DNA of 64,000 nucleotides from Eubacterium sp. AF36-5BH (GTDB lineage Bacteria; Bacillota; Clostridia; Lachnospirales; Lachnospiraceae), in NCBI RefSeq assembly GCF_003460505.1, contig NZ_QTVG01000006.1:1-64000 (forward strand), in the 5' to 3' direction. The position numbers and the translations under genes are program-made. Below the pieces are notes generated by a model. It had not been told where the DNA came from. It made no database searches and saw nothing but the letters and a program-made list of their open reading frames with translations. Of this stretch, positions 1 through 9,429 are shown piece by piece. Each line of letters begins with the position of its first letter. The first letter of the stretch is position 1.

Positions 1-305
1 AGTAAAGCAAGAAAAAGAAAATAAGTCAAAATTCCACCCTTATGAGCGGAGAAACAAGCAAAGGGGTGGAAATCCTGGAAAGTAGTAAAGCAAGAAAAAG
101 AAAGCAAGTCAAAAATCCACCCTTATGAGAAGAGAAACAAGCAAAGGGGTGGAAATCCTGGAAAAGTAGTAAAGCAAGAAAAAGAAAGCAAGTCAAAATT
201 CCACCCCTATGAGCAGAGAAACAAGCAAAGGGGTGGAAATTCTGGGAAAGTAGTAAAGTAAGAAAAAGAAAGCAAGTCAAAATTCCACCCTTATGAGCAG
301 AGAAC
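1..305. repeat. 84-bp tandem repeat, 3 full copies plus a partial
   Basis: Units start at about 1, 84, 168 and 252 and are 83-84 bp long with few differences. Each begins AGTAAAGCAAGAAAAAG and contains an inverted pair TCCACCC / GGGTGGA that could fold as a hairpin. The fourth copy breaks off near 305, exactly where sequence homologous to an MFS transporter begins, so the array seems to have replaced the 5' part of that gene. The array may continue to the left of the window. The minus strand is open through the repeat (28-aa hydrophobic repeats), but this is probably a by-product of an 84-bp period. Confidence 0.85.
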
Positions 306-810
306 ATTTTTATGGTGCTCAAGTTACCTTGTAATCAATCGTGGAATCAGCAATGAGACGGAGGCGAAGTTTGCTTCATTTGTATACATAGGAATTACTA
401 TAGGTAGATTTTTATGCGGATTTGTAGCAGACCGACTAGGTGACAGAAAAATGATTTGAATGGAAATTGTTGTAATTGTAGTTGGCTTAGCACTTATGTT
501 TATTCCTACAGGATTAGATACGATACCCCTTACTGCATTAATAATTATAGGACTTGGATGTGCACCAATTTATCCATCAATTATACATTCAATACCATTT
601 AATTTTGGAAAAGAGAACTCACAATCTGTTATTGGAATACAAATGGCATTTGCGTATGTGGGTACAACTTTTATGCCACCACTATTTGGTATAATTTCGC
701 AACACATAACAATAGCGTTATTTCCTGTGTATATTTTAATTTTTACATTACTAATGCTGTTAAGTACAGAGAGACTTAATAAAATGAAAAGTGTAAACGA
801 AAGAAATTAG
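304..810 (+). pseudogene. MFS transporter remnant (N-terminus lost, in-frame TGA)
   Basis: The frame can be read from about 304 and resembles the C-terminal half of a major facilitator permease: ITIGRFLCGFVADRLGDRK is the typical MFS cytoplasmic-loop motif, followed by hydrophobic segments to the stop at 808-810. Two lesions are visible. The N-terminal half is missing, replaced by the 84-bp repeat array, and a TGA at 457-459 interrupts the frame just after the GDRKMI stretch, where relatives often carry an Arg (CGA to TGA would explain it). The stretch 460-810 could be read as a 116-aa protein from the following ATG, but it has no good ribosome site and would contain only half a transporter. 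I call it a pseudogene. Confidence 0.8.
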
Positions 811-904
811 ATTATGTAAAGTAAAACGATAAATTGGAAATATTAAAACAGAAAAAAGTAAAGTAACTGAAAGTAAATATGGAACAAAAAGTTATAACTA
901 CGAC

Positions 905-1022
905 CAAAAATCAAACGCAAAACAAAAACTGAAAATATGACTAAAAATCAAATGCAAAACAAAAACTGAAAATACGACTGAAAATCAAACGTAAAACCAA
1001 ACGAAAACTGAAAATACGACTG
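905..1022. repeat. Direct repeats built from a terminator arm
   Basis: About three imperfect copies (period roughly 38-42 bp) of a unit AAATCAAACGCAAAAC followed by AAAACTGAAAATACGACTG, starting near 905, 946 and 984. The fourth copy (1023 onward) is the left arm of the perfect palindromic terminator next to it. The repeats look like expansion of one arm of that terminator. Confidence 0.7.
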
Positions 1023-1054
1023 AAAATCAAACGTAAAATTTTACGTTTGATTTT
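1023..1054 (+). terminator. Perfect 32-bp palindromic terminator
   Basis: Arms 1023-1038 and 1039-1054 are exact reverse complements (AAAATCAAACGTAAAA and its complement), ending in a run of T to about 1056. It would end transcription from the decayed MFS gene; the palindrome also has an A-run on the other side and could act in both directions. Confidence 0.8.
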
Positions 1055-1105
1055 TTGAACGATTTTCCAAAGATAAAAATTTAAAGTAAAATGTTTTGTT
1101 TTTAG

Positions 1106-1114
1106 TGCTATAAT
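1106..1114 (+). promoter_or_regulatory. Extended -10 promoter of the phosphoesterase gene
   Basis: TGCTATAAT is an extended -10 box (TGnTATAAT) with no clear -35. Transcription would start near 1121, giving a leader of about 36 nt to the ATG at 1157. This makes the upstream GTG at 1124 an unlikely start. Confidence 0.65.
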
Positions 1115-1156
1115 AGACAGGTAGTGAAAATACTTAAAGAAAAGGGGAAGTTTATT

Positions 1157-4100
1157 ATGGTACTAAAAACGAAAAGAATCTTATCACTAACCTTGGCAGT
1201 AGCAATGATAGCTACCGCACCAAATCAAATCCCGGCACAGGAAAATGATATAAAAACACAGGCAGTAAGTCCCGAAACTGTGGAAAAAGTTTTACCGGAA
1301 GGCTTTACGGGAGTAACAGCAGAAATTAAAGGTGCGTGGAACAAAATTGACGAGGAAGTTTTGGCAAATGGCAATGCAAATTATCCTGCTGATGATGGCA
1401 ATAAGCCAACACTCGAAATTTGTCCTGATGAAAATTACACAATACCAGAGGCAATTAATGAGGGAGAAACTCTTCAGGTTATGTATGACGTGGATTTGCT
1501 GGTGGGCGCAACTTCAGCAAAAAGAGTCAAGGCTTTTAAAGATTATGTAGACGAAAGCAACCCACACAACACACCAAGTGGTGGGGCAAGACTTAAAAAA
1601 AGACCATATTTAATTGGAACTGAAATATGGTACAAGTTGGATGATGCAACCAAGTGGACAAAGGTTCCTGAAAAAACTCAAAAAAGACTGGGACATTATT
1701 TTATGCAAATCCCGGCAGATATTTTGTTTGGACATGATCAGGTTACTTTTAAAGTTAGAGCTTATACATATTATGGCGTTAGCAAGTCGGCGGCAAATAC
1801 TGTAAAAATTAACAGATTAAAAAATGATACAGGAAAAATAAGACTAAATGTTAATGCCGGAGAAGTTATTTCAGGCAGCAAAACTGTTACCGTAAATGAC
1901 GGAAAAGAAAACAACATATCTGTTAAATTAAATAATCAAAAGCAAAACACTAAAGCCATGTTGGAAAATGGGGCCTATTTCATTGTACAGACAGCAGACA
2001 CAGCAAATGGCTACAAAAATGCAGTTACAGCAACAAGTAATGGACAAAAAGATATTTTGGCCTTGCTTAATCCTTGGCGAGATTCCACAATGACAAAAGT
2101 AATCAGGGTGGATAATAAATATTTTAAATATAATGAGCAAACAAAGGCTTACGATGTTGACCTTACTCTTTGGGCAGGAAACACAGGAACTTCTTTTGAA
2201 GAAACATTGTATCCGGAAGTCTTTAGCGAAAACAGGGACGATTACAAAGTGTCTCAACTACAGATGAAATTGCCAAATGGTTCGGTATATTTGCCAACAA
2301 AGATTGTACCGGATAATTCAAAAATAAATACAAGCACTGAACTTTCAGCAGTTCATGCAATCGGTGACTCAAAGGGCATGGAAAGCAAAATGACAGTCTC
2401 ATTTTCAATTCCTGAAAAAGAGGTTGACGCAGTTGGCTGGTTACTTGATACAACTAAACTAAAAGACGGCAAGTACACAATAGTTGCCCAGGAGAATCAG
2501 AGTAGCAACAATCAAACAACTACAGCGAATACGCAAGATAGCAACAATCAAACAACTACAGTAAATGCACAGGAAAGCAGCCAGCAGGCAACTACAGCGA
2601 ATGCACAGGATAGTAGCGAGCAGGCAACTACAGCGAATGCACAGGATAGTAGCCAGCAGACAACTACAGCGAATATCGCAAACAGCAATGACCAGTCGGA
2701 GGAAGCAAACAGCATTCCGGAAAGTACAAAAGTAGATTTCGTAGTTGATAACACAAAACCTACAATTAATATAGACATAAAAGATAAAGCAACTTTAAAT
2801 AAACAGCTTGTAATCACTGAAGGTGATGTGGCAAAAGATGCAAATGGCATAGACAGCGTTGCAGTAACATTAGATGGAAAAGACGTGGAACTTCCAGGGG
2901 TGATTTCTCCTGACGACCTAAAAGAAGGTTCACATCAGCTGGCAGTTGTGGCAAAAGATGTGGCAGGTAATATCACTGAAAAAACAGTAACTTTTAATGT
3001 TAAAAACTCTGCAATTACAAGTACAACAGAAAAGATTACAAACAATACTGCTACATTATCGGTGAATGTGGGCAGTAAAAAAACTAATGTAACTTTTTAC
3101 AAGGGCAAAGCCTTAAATGTGGCAAACAACGGTATAGTGAAAGGACAGGTTGTTTCAGGTAACAATGGCAAAGCTCCCTATGAAATTTTTAAGGTGAACA
3201 CAGGAAGTGTTAAAGCTCAGGAGAAAATTGTTGTTAATTGGAGTGGAAAAACCACAGGAACTGACAGTGACCATAAGCTTACAATGTTTGTTCAAAATAT
3301 AAATACAGGCAAGTGGAAAGCTATTGGCGAGGAAAAATCAGGAAAAATAACAGGTAAATTTGTAGCCAAGGACTATGTAAAAGATGATAAGGCAACAGTT
3401 GCAGTACAGGTAATTGCTAAGGACGGCAATCCTGAAATAGAGCAAAGTGAAGTCACAAAAGTTGCTAACCAGACGTCATGGGATGGAACAGGAAAACCTG
3501 AAAATTATGATTTTGCATTTGCATGGGAAACAGACACACAGATATATGCAGAAAGTTTTCCATATCATTATAAAAACATGAATCAGTGGATTGTGGACAA
3601 TAAGAAAGATTGGAAAATCAAGTATGTCCTACATACAGGTGATATTACCGATGATTATGACATGGAGACTCAGTGGAAAAATGCCGACACTGCAATGAAG
3701 ATTTTTGATGATGCAGGCATGCCATATGGTGTTTTGGCTGGAAATCACGATGTTGGCGCCGGTTTGGAAAATTACACAAATTATCAAAAATACTTTGGTG
3801 CAGACAGATTTAAAAACAAAGATTATTATGGTGGTTCATATAAGAATAACTTAGGTCATTATGATTTAATTACTGAGAATGGACAGGATTTTATTATTTT
3901 ATATATGAGCTGGGATATTTACACAAATGAAATTAACTGGATGAATCAGGTGTTGAAAAAATATCCTAACAGAAAAGCAATCATTGCCCTTCACCGTTAC
4001 ACAAGAGGTTCTGAAAAAGCAAACACACCGATTACAGACTATGCAGGAAAGTTGATTCAGACTAATGTTGTTGCTAAGAACCCTAACGTAATAGCAGTGT

Positions 4101-5005
4101 TAAACGGACATTACAGTGGTGCCAGCATGAATGTAATGGGATTTGATGACGACAAGGATGGCGTAAAAGAAAGAACTGTTTATGAAATTTGTACTGACTA
4201 TCAATCGAACGCCCAGGGAGGAGCCGAATACGTTAAACTGTTATATTTTGATTTGAAAAACAATAAGATTTATGTTAATTCATATTCTCCATATAAGAAG
4301 GATTTCAATTATTATGACAATCCTAAGTTGGAAAATTACAACCAGGGAACAGTTGTTTATAAGCAGGATATTGTAGAATTAAATTATAATTATGTTGATA
4401 AAAAACAAAGCCTGATAACAAATTCAATTAATGGCTTTGTGGAGACAGCTGACGCAATCAAGAGTGTAAATGGGAAAACAGGCAAAGTTTCATATACATA
4501 CTCAGGCTTGAAAGCGGATAGCGAATACAGTTGGTATGGAAAAGTAACTAACAGTGAAGGTGAAGAATTTTATACAAATGCTAATACCTTTAAAACATTA
4601 AAAACATTAAAGGTAAAAGCACAACCGACAATAAAAGTAGGAAAAACATATACTGTTGGTAAGTTTAAATACAAAGTAAAATCTACAAAGAAGGGCATTA
4701 CAAAGGTAGCAATTTCCGGTAAAAACAAGAAAATTAAGAAACTTGTTATACCTTCATTTGTAAAAATAAAAGGCAAAAAATGTAGAGTTACTGAAATTAA
4801 TGCAAATGGCTTTAAGGGTTACAAAAAACTAAAAACCATTGCTATTAAATCAAAGTATTTAACAAAAATTGGAACAAAGGCATTTTATAAATGTAGCAAT
4901 CTTAAGACTGTTAAGTATTATAAGAACAAAAAAATTAAAGTGGGAAGAAAAGCTTTTGCAGGGTGTAAAAAACTGAAAAAGAAGTTCCCAGCTAGAACCT
5001 TTTAA
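1157..5005 (+). CDS. Secreted metallophosphoesterase with Ig-like regions and C-terminal BspA-type leucine-rich repeats
   Basis: 1282-aa exported protein. The start is taken at ATG 1157, with AAGGGGAAG six bases upstream. Residues 1-28 form a signal peptide (KTKR, hydrophobic core, AQE). Residues about 30-440 look like extracellular beta-rich modules, followed by a Q/T/N-rich repetitive linker at about 447-515 with TTTANAQDSS-like units. A further Ig-like module is suggested by DNTKPTINIDI and DVAGNITEKTVTF. The calcineurin-like phosphoesterase domain spans about 785-1030, with the metal motifs HTGDITDD, GNHDVG and NGHYSG. A fibronectin-like stretch and a Lys-rich tail with LRR_5 pattern (AFYKCSNLKTV, AFAGCKKLKK) follow. 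Probable role: cell-surface hydrolysis of phosphoesters or nucleotides; the substrate is unknown. No LPXTG motif is visible, so the basic repeat tail may hold it at the wall. Confidence 0.85.
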   Translation: MVLKTKRILSLTLAVAMIATAPNQIPAQENDIKTQAVSPETVEKVLPEGFTGVTAEIKGAWNKIDEEVLANGNANYPADDGNKPTLEICPDENYTIPEAINEGETLQVMYDVDLLVGATSAKRVKAFKDYVDESNPHNTPSGGARLKKRPYLIGTEIWYKLDDATKWTKVPEKTQKRLGHYFMQIPADILFGHDQVTFKVRAYTYYGVSKSAANTVKINRLKNDTGKIRLNVNAGEVISGSKTVTVNDGKENNISVKLNNQKQNTKAMLENGAYFIVQTADTANGYKNAVTATSNGQKDILALLNPWRDSTMTKVIRVDNKYFKYNEQTKAYDVDLTLWAGNTGTSFEETLYPEVFSENRDDYKVSQLQMKLPNGSVYLPTKIVPDNSKINTSTELSAVHAIGDSKGMESKMTVSFSIPEKEVDAVGWLLDTTKLKDGKYTIVAQENQSSNNQTTTANTQDSNNQTTTVNAQESSQQATTANAQDSSEQATTANAQDSSQQTTTANIANSNDQSEEANSIPESTKVDFVVDNTKPTINIDIKDKATLNKQLVITEGDVAKDANGIDSVAVTLDGKDVELPGVISPDDLKEGSHQLAVVAKDVAGNITEKTVTFNVKNSAITSTTEKITNNTATLSVNVGSKKTNVTFYKGKALNVANNGIVKGQVVSGNNGKAPYEIFKVNTGSVKAQEKIVVNWSGKTTGTDSDHKLTMFVQNINTGKWKAIGEEKSGKITGKFVAKDYVKDDKATVAVQVIAKDGNPEIEQSEVTKVANQTSWDGTGKPENYDFAFAWETDTQIYAESFPYHYKNMNQWIVDNKKDWKIKYVLHTGDITDDYDMETQWKNADTAMKIFDDAGMPYGVLAGNHDVGAGLENYTNYQKYFGADRFKNKDYYGGSYKNNLGHYDLITENGQDFIILYMSWDIYTNEINWMNQVLKKYPNRKAIIALHRYTRGSEKANTPITDYAGKLIQTNVVAKNPNVIAVLNGHYSGASMNVMGFDDDKDGVKERTVYEICTDYQSNAQGGAEYVKLLYFDLKNNKIYVNSYSPYKKDFNYYDNPKLENYNQGTVVYKQDIVELNYNYVDKKQSLITNSINGFVETADAIKSVNGKTGKVSYTYSGLKADSEYSWYGKVTNSEGEEFYTNANTFKTLKTLKVKAQPTIKVGKTYTVGKFKYKVKSTKKGITKVAISGKNKKIKKLVIPSFVKIKGKKCRVTEINANGFKGYKKLKTIAIKSKYLTKIGTKAFYKCSNLKTVKYYKNKKIKVGRKAFAGCKKLKKKFPARTF

Positions 5006-5073
5006 GAGTAATGTTATTTTCAATAATGCAAAAATTAAATTTACAAATTGCATTAAGTACTAGATAAAATTAA

Positions 5074-5163
5074 AAAAAGTCTGTATCATTGTATGTGGCT
5101 TTGCAGAGCAATATCTGCAATTTGCCAATAGAGTTTAGAATTTTACAATGATACAGGCTTTTT
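5074..5163 (+). terminator. Long-loop terminator hairpin
   Basis: Arm 5074-5093 (AAAAAGTCTGTATCATTGTA) pairs with 5144-5163 with a single G/A difference, leaving a loop of about 50 nt, then a T-rich end. It lies between the phosphoesterase gene and lrgA. The long loop is unusual for a simple terminator, and a similar design occurs at 47051-47123. Confidence 0.7.
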
Positions 5164-5238
5164 CTGTTTCACCATAAAATTTATTTTCTACAAATATGCT
5201 AATAATAAAATAAAAGAATAAAGGAGACAAGCAAAATT

Positions 5239-5610
5239 ATGAAGTACATGAGACAGTTTGGAATCATCATGTTTGTTACCTGTTTGGGAGAGGTTTTAAA
5301 ATATTTGATTCCATTGGCAATTCCATCAAGTATATATGGTCTTTGTCTGATGATGTTATTTCTTGTAACAGGAATTGTAAAAGTTGACAGCGTAAGAGAA
5401 TCAGGTTCATTTTTAATAGAAATCATGCCCATTATGTTTATTGGTTCCGGTGTGGGAATTGTTGTTTACTGGAATCAGTTAAAAGGCATGTTAATTCCGT
5501 TAATTGTAATCACCATTATCTCAACAATTCTGGTAATAGTGGTAGCTGGAAAAGTTACACAGTTTGTAATTAAAAAAAGGAGCAAAAAAAATGAATCAGG
5601 TAGTAATTAA
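5239..5610 (+). CDS. lrgA: CidA/LrgA family holin-like protein
   Basis: 123-aa membrane protein with four predicted hydrophobic segments and a basic tail (KKRSKKNESGSN). IPSSIYGLCLMMLFLVTGIVK matches the conserved LrgA/CidA region. The family works with LrgB in murein hydrolase control, and in several bacteria in pyruvate uptake. AAGGAG lies about 12 bases before the ATG, which is rather far. The gene overlaps the next by 20 bases, so the pair is almost certainly one operon, as is usual for lrgAB. No LytSR-type regulator is nearby. Confidence 0.92.
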   Translation: MKYMRQFGIIMFVTCLGEVLKYLIPLAIPSSIYGLCLMMLFLVTGIVKVDSVRESGSFLIEIMPIMFIGSGVGIVVYWNQLKGMLIPLIVITIISTILVIVVAGKVTQFVIKKRSKKNESGSN

Positions 5611-6283
5611 TTCAACAACAATTGGGATAGTTATAAGTGTTTTAGGTTATGAATTAGGTATGCTTCTAAAAAGAAAATTTAAGCTTGCCGTTTTTAACCC
5701 ACTACTTATTTCTATTATTTTTGTAATTATATGTTTGGGGATATTTAACGTAGATTATGAGAGTTATAATAAAAGTGCCCAATATTTAGGCTACTTATTA
5801 ACACCGGCAACAGTATGCCTTGCTATACCGTTATATCAGCAGATTAGACTTTTAAAAGAAAATATTTGGGCTATATTTCTTGGTATTTTATCAGGGGTAT
5901 TAACAAGTCTGGGATGTATTTTGGCGTTTGCGTTATTGTTTGGTTTCAACCATAAAGAGTATGTTACACTACTTCCAAAGTCAATTACGACAGCAATTGG
6001 TATGGGTGTTTCAGAGGAACTTGGTGGTTATGTAACAATTACAGTGGCAGTTATAATCATAACAGGAGTTCTTGGAAACATACTTGCAGATGTGGTTTGT
6101 AAAATTTTCAGAATAACTAATCCAGTGGCAAAAGGAATTGGAATTGGGACAGCCTCACATGCCATCGGCACAGCAAAGGCAATGGAAATGGGAGAAATAG
6201 AAGGGGCAATGAGTAGTTTGTCCATAGTAATAGCAGGAATTTTAACAATGATAGGAGCATCAGTTTTCGCTAATTTTCTGTAA
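5591..6283 (+). CDS. lrgB: LrgB family protein
   Basis: 230-aa polytopic membrane protein, a normal length for LrgB. Typical family stretches are LLTPATVCLAIPLYQQ, LPKSITTAIGMGVSEELGG and GIGTASHAIGTAKAMEMGE. It starts inside the end of lrgA, with AAAAAAGGAGC as ribosome site. It is predicted to form the partner component of LrgA in the cytoplasmic membrane. Role by family: control of autolysis and/or pyruvate-type metabolite transport. No terminator is obvious directly after it; the 190 bases to the next gene are AT-rich with no recognised element. Confidence 0.93.
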   Translation: MNQVVINSTTIGIVISVLGYELGMLLKRKFKLAVFNPLLISIIFVIICLGIFNVDYESYNKSAQYLGYLLTPATVCLAIPLYQQIRLLKENIWAIFLGILSGVLTSLGCILAFALLFGFNHKEYVTLLPKSITTAIGMGVSEELGGYVTITVAVIIITGVLGNILADVVCKIFRITNPVAKGIGIGTASHAIGTAKAMEMGEIEGAMSSLSIVIAGILTMIGASVFANFL

Positions 6284-6474
6284 ACATACGACTATTTCTA
6301 AAATTAAAATAAATACGTGAATATCTCAAAAGTTACGCAATAATTTATATGTTAATATTAAAAAAATGATAATATATGCATGAATATCTTGAAAATTAAA
6401 ACAGGATATACTAAACATGACGTTTACAAAATGAAAATATTTATATGTAAAATTCAAATTCTGGGAGGTAAAAC

Positions 6475-7035
6475 ATGATTATTACAATAGCAAGACAATG
6501 TGGAAGTGGCGGTCATGAAGTGGCACAGATTTTAGCTGACAAATTAGGTCTGGAACTTTTTGATAAAAATAGATTATTAGAAGAAGCAAGAAAACTTGGG
6601 AAGGAAGATGAGTTTAGCGACTTTTTTAATGAAAGACCGGTAAACAGTCTTTTGTATGGAATAGCCATGAGTTTTGGAAACGAAAAGCCAATGTCTAAGG
6701 CACTTGATTTTATAAAAGAAGTAACCAAGGATAAAAACGCAGTTATAATTGGACGCTGTGCAAACATTATTTACAAAGATAATCCTGAAGTAATGAAGGT
6801 CTTTCTCCATGGAAACGAGGCTTGGCGAGTTGATTATGTGGCAGAGCGTGATAGCATTAGCAGAAGAGAGGCAATTAAAAATATTAAGGAAGTGGACGAA
6901 AAAAGAGCATCTTTTCACAAATATTGTACAGATGCAGTGTGGGGAGATGCAAGAGATTACAATCTTTCAATTGACACATCTGTAATAGGAATAGAGAAAA
7001 CAGCAGAAATTATTTTAAAGTATATAAATGATTAG
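6475..7035 (+). CDS. Cytidylate-kinase-like P-loop protein
   Basis: 186 aa, strong ribosome site (GGGAGG). It begins MIITIARQCGSGGHEVAQ, the glycine-rich loop of the cytidylate kinase-like family (AAA_33-like), followed by LGLELFDKNRLLEEA and, near residues 85-95, the conserved AVIIGRCANIIY. The C-terminal DYNLSIDTSVIGIEKTAEII matches the family pattern. It is shorter than housekeeping Cmk (about 220 aa) and lacks its usual GTVFP-type start region, so it is probably a stand-alone NMP-kinase-like protein of unknown substrate. The kinase half of the fusion protein at 47197-48486 is a paralogue. Transcribed on its own or with the helicase 118 bases downstream. Confidence 0.85.
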   Translation: MIITIARQCGSGGHEVAQILADKLGLELFDKNRLLEEARKLGKEDEFSDFFNERPVNSLLYGIAMSFGNEKPMSKALDFIKEVTKDKNAVIIGRCANIIYKDNPEVMKVFLHGNEAWRVDYVAERDSISRREAIKNIKEVDEKRASFHKYCTDAVWGDARDYNLSIDTSVIGIEKTAEIILKYIND

Positions 7036-7153
7036 ATTTATACAGACAGCCAAAGGTTCACGGATAATTAAGAGCATACAAATAAAAAATTGCATTGATT
7101 AAAAATTTATGTTTTTAATATTTATGATTTATTAATAACATATCGAGGAAAAT

Positions 7154-9325
7154 ATGACATTAGAAGAATTTATCAGAAAATATCAAATAAATTTAACAAA
7201 ACAACAACTTGAAGGGGTTACATCAATTGAGATGCCAACCCTTCTTTTAGCTGTGCCGGGAAGTGGAAAAACAACTGTTTTAGTATACAGATTGGGCTAT
7301 ATGATATATTGCAAAAACATAATGCCAGAAAAAATTCTCACACTTACATATACAGTGGCAGCTACAATTGAAATGAAAAAAAGATTTGCTGGAATTTTTG
7401 GCGAAGAAATGGCATCAAGACTTGAATTTAGGACCATTAATGGAGTATGTGCCAAAATAATACATTATTGTGGAGTAAGACTGGGAATTAAGCCATATAA
7501 TTTAATTCCAGATGAAGGTTTTAAAGTGAAGCTTTTAACAGCAATCTATCAACATATACAGGGTAGCTATCCTCTTGAAAGTGATGTTCAGAATCTTATA
7601 ACACTGATTACTTATGCAAAAAACATGATGTTATCAAAAAAAGAGATAGAGAAATTAGGAAATCAGGAGAAGATAAAATTATTAGAAATTTATGAAATGT
7701 ATAACAGAGAGTTAAGCAGAAAATCATTAATGGACTATGATGACCAAATGGTTTACGCCCTGAATCTTCTTAAATCAATACCTGAAATTCTTGAATATTT
7801 TCAGGAAAAATATCAGTTTATTTCTGTTGACGAAGCACAGGACACTTCAAAAGTTCAACATGAAATCATTAGAATACTTGGTGGCAAATACAAAAACATC
7901 TTTATGGTAGGAGATGAGGATCAAAGTATTTACGGTTTCAGAGCTGCATATCCCGAAGCGTTGTTGGAATTTGAAAAAACATATCCTAACGGAAAGATTC
8001 TCTTAATGGAAGAAAACTTTAGATCTAATGGTGAAATTGTTGTGGCAGCAGACAGGTTTATTCAAAAAAATACTCTGCGACATAAAAAGAAAATGAAGGC
8101 TTTTAGACCAAACAATAATAAAATTAGATTAATCGACATAAAAACAAGAAAAGGGCAGTACAAATATTTAGAGAAAGTAGTAACAGATTGTGAAAATGAA
8201 ACAGCTGTGTTGTACAGGGATAATGAAAGTATTTTGCCGGTAATAGATTTGCTAGAGCAGAATAACATACCATACAAAATCAAAAATAAAGATTTAACTT
8301 TTTTTACTAACAAAGTTGTAATGGATATTGAAAACATAATTAATTTTTCAAAAGACCAGACAAATACAGAGATGTTTATGCAGATTTATTTTAAAATAAA
8401 TACTTACGTGGGAAAAGTCGTTGCTGAAAAAGCTTGCGTAATTAGCAAAGAAAAAAATATTTCCCTACTAGATGCAGTTCTTCAGTGTCCACAGACACCT
8501 AAAGGAACGGTGAAAAGCGTAAAAGAGATTAAGTTGCATATGAAAAATCTCGCAAACGAAAATGGTGCCAGCGGTCTTTTTAGAATTATAAATGCAATGG
8601 GTTATAAAGACTACCTTGAAAAAAATCATATAAAAGATGGTAAGTTGGAAATATTGCAGACAATAGCACAGAATCAAAGGTCCGTATTTGATTTTGTGGC
8701 TCGTTTGAAAGAACTGGAACAACTTGTAAGAAATAAAGAAAATGACGCTAGCTGTAATCTGATTTTCTCCACAATGCATTCCAGCAAAGGTCTGGAATTT
8801 GATAATGTGTACATAATGGATGCGATAGATGGTGTTTTTCCTGAATATATACCAGGGAAAAAAGCAACAGATGAAGAAATAAAAATATATGAGGAAGAAA
8901 GACGTTTATTTTATGTTGCCGTAACAAGGGCGAAAAATAATCTTTGTATTTTTTCAAAAAAAGGCAGTAATACTTTTATTTGTGAATTGTTAGGAACAAA
9001 AGCGCCAACAGCTCCAATTGGTAAAGGCGAAAGCACACCAATAGTTACAAAAACGGAAAGAAAAAGGACGAATAATATAGGAAAAACCAAACCTTATGCC
9101 TACAATAATTCAAAAAAAGGTTATAAAACATCAAGTAAAATTATTACAGAGTCAGAATACTGGGATAAGTATGAAGAAATAAAAAATACAGGAAAAATAG
9201 AGCACAAAACTTTGGGAGAAGGTGTAGTTAAAAGGATTTCAGGGGATACAATTGAAGTTGAATTCGAAAATAAAACAAGCAAAATGAAACTGAAATTTTT
9301 AATGGAAAAGGATTTACTACGATAA
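7154..9325 (+). CDS. UvrD/PcrA-type superfamily 1 DNA helicase
   Basis: 723 aa. Motif I is AVPGSGKTTVLVYR (residues about 32-45), motif II is VDEAQDTS, motif III GDEDQSIYGFRAA, motif IV region ENFRSN, motif V MHSSKGLEFDNVY and motif VI YVAVTRAKNNL. The C-terminal region (about 670-723; HKTLGEGVVKRISGDTIEVEF) resembles the Tudor-like domain by which PcrA contacts RNA polymerase. An ATP-dependent 3'-5' translocase for repair or replication-transcription conflict is predicted. It is slightly shorter than typical PcrA (about 740), so it may be the second, accessory UvrD-like helicase common in Clostridia. No strong ribosome site is visible (GAGGAAA, 5 bases before the ATG). Confidence 0.9.
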   Translation: MTLEEFIRKYQINLTKQQLEGVTSIEMPTLLLAVPGSGKTTVLVYRLGYMIYCKNIMPEKILTLTYTVAATIEMKKRFAGIFGEEMASRLEFRTINGVCAKIIHYCGVRLGIKPYNLIPDEGFKVKLLTAIYQHIQGSYPLESDVQNLITLITYAKNMMLSKKEIEKLGNQEKIKLLEIYEMYNRELSRKSLMDYDDQMVYALNLLKSIPEILEYFQEKYQFISVDEAQDTSKVQHEIIRILGGKYKNIFMVGDEDQSIYGFRAAYPEALLEFEKTYPNGKILLMEENFRSNGEIVVAADRFIQKNTLRHKKKMKAFRPNNNKIRLIDIKTRKGQYKYLEKVVTDCENETAVLYRDNESILPVIDLLEQNNIPYKIKNKDLTFFTNKVVMDIENIINFSKDQTNTEMFMQIYFKINTYVGKVVAEKACVISKEKNISLLDAVLQCPQTPKGTVKSVKEIKLHMKNLANENGASGLFRIINAMGYKDYLEKNHIKDGKLEILQTIAQNQRSVFDFVARLKELEQLVRNKENDASCNLIFSTMHSSKGLEFDNVYIMDAIDGVFPEYIPGKKATDEEIKIYEEERRLFYVAVTRAKNNLCIFSKKGSNTFICELLGTKAPTAPIGKGESTPIVTKTERKRTNNIGKTKPYAYNNSKKGYKTSSKIITESEYWDKYEEIKNTGKIEHKTLGEGVVKRISGDTIEVEFENKTSKMKLKFLMEKDLLR

Positions 9326-9398
9326 ATAAAGGGACATTATTTAAAAATTGTCACAAAAATATTAAGAAATATCAAAAAAATCTGTGCAAAATTTAACC

Positions 9399-9427
9399 TT
9401 GCAAGATTCGACAATAAGTGATAAAAT
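9399..9427 (+). promoter_or_regulatory. Promoter of the T-box leader
   Basis: TTGCAA (9399-9404) and TAAAAT (9422-9427) are separated by 17 bases and lie just upstream of the T-box leader. Confidence 0.55.
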
Positions 9428-9429
9428 AT

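Noticed and set aside
26..322. Minus-strand open frame of 98 codons with hydrophobic 28-residue repeats
   Set aside because: It exists because the DNA repeat is 84 bp (a multiple of three). There is no convincing ribosome site, and the repeat invades an MFS gene.
460..810. Intact 116-aa membrane protein
   Set aside because: The frame continues upstream across TGA 457-459 with MFS homology; it is the C-terminal piece of a broken transporter.
6475..7035. Housekeeping cytidylate kinase (cmk)
   Set aside because: It is shorter than Cmk and matches the cytidylate-kinase-like subgroup; the true cmk is expected elsewhere, so no gene symbol is given.
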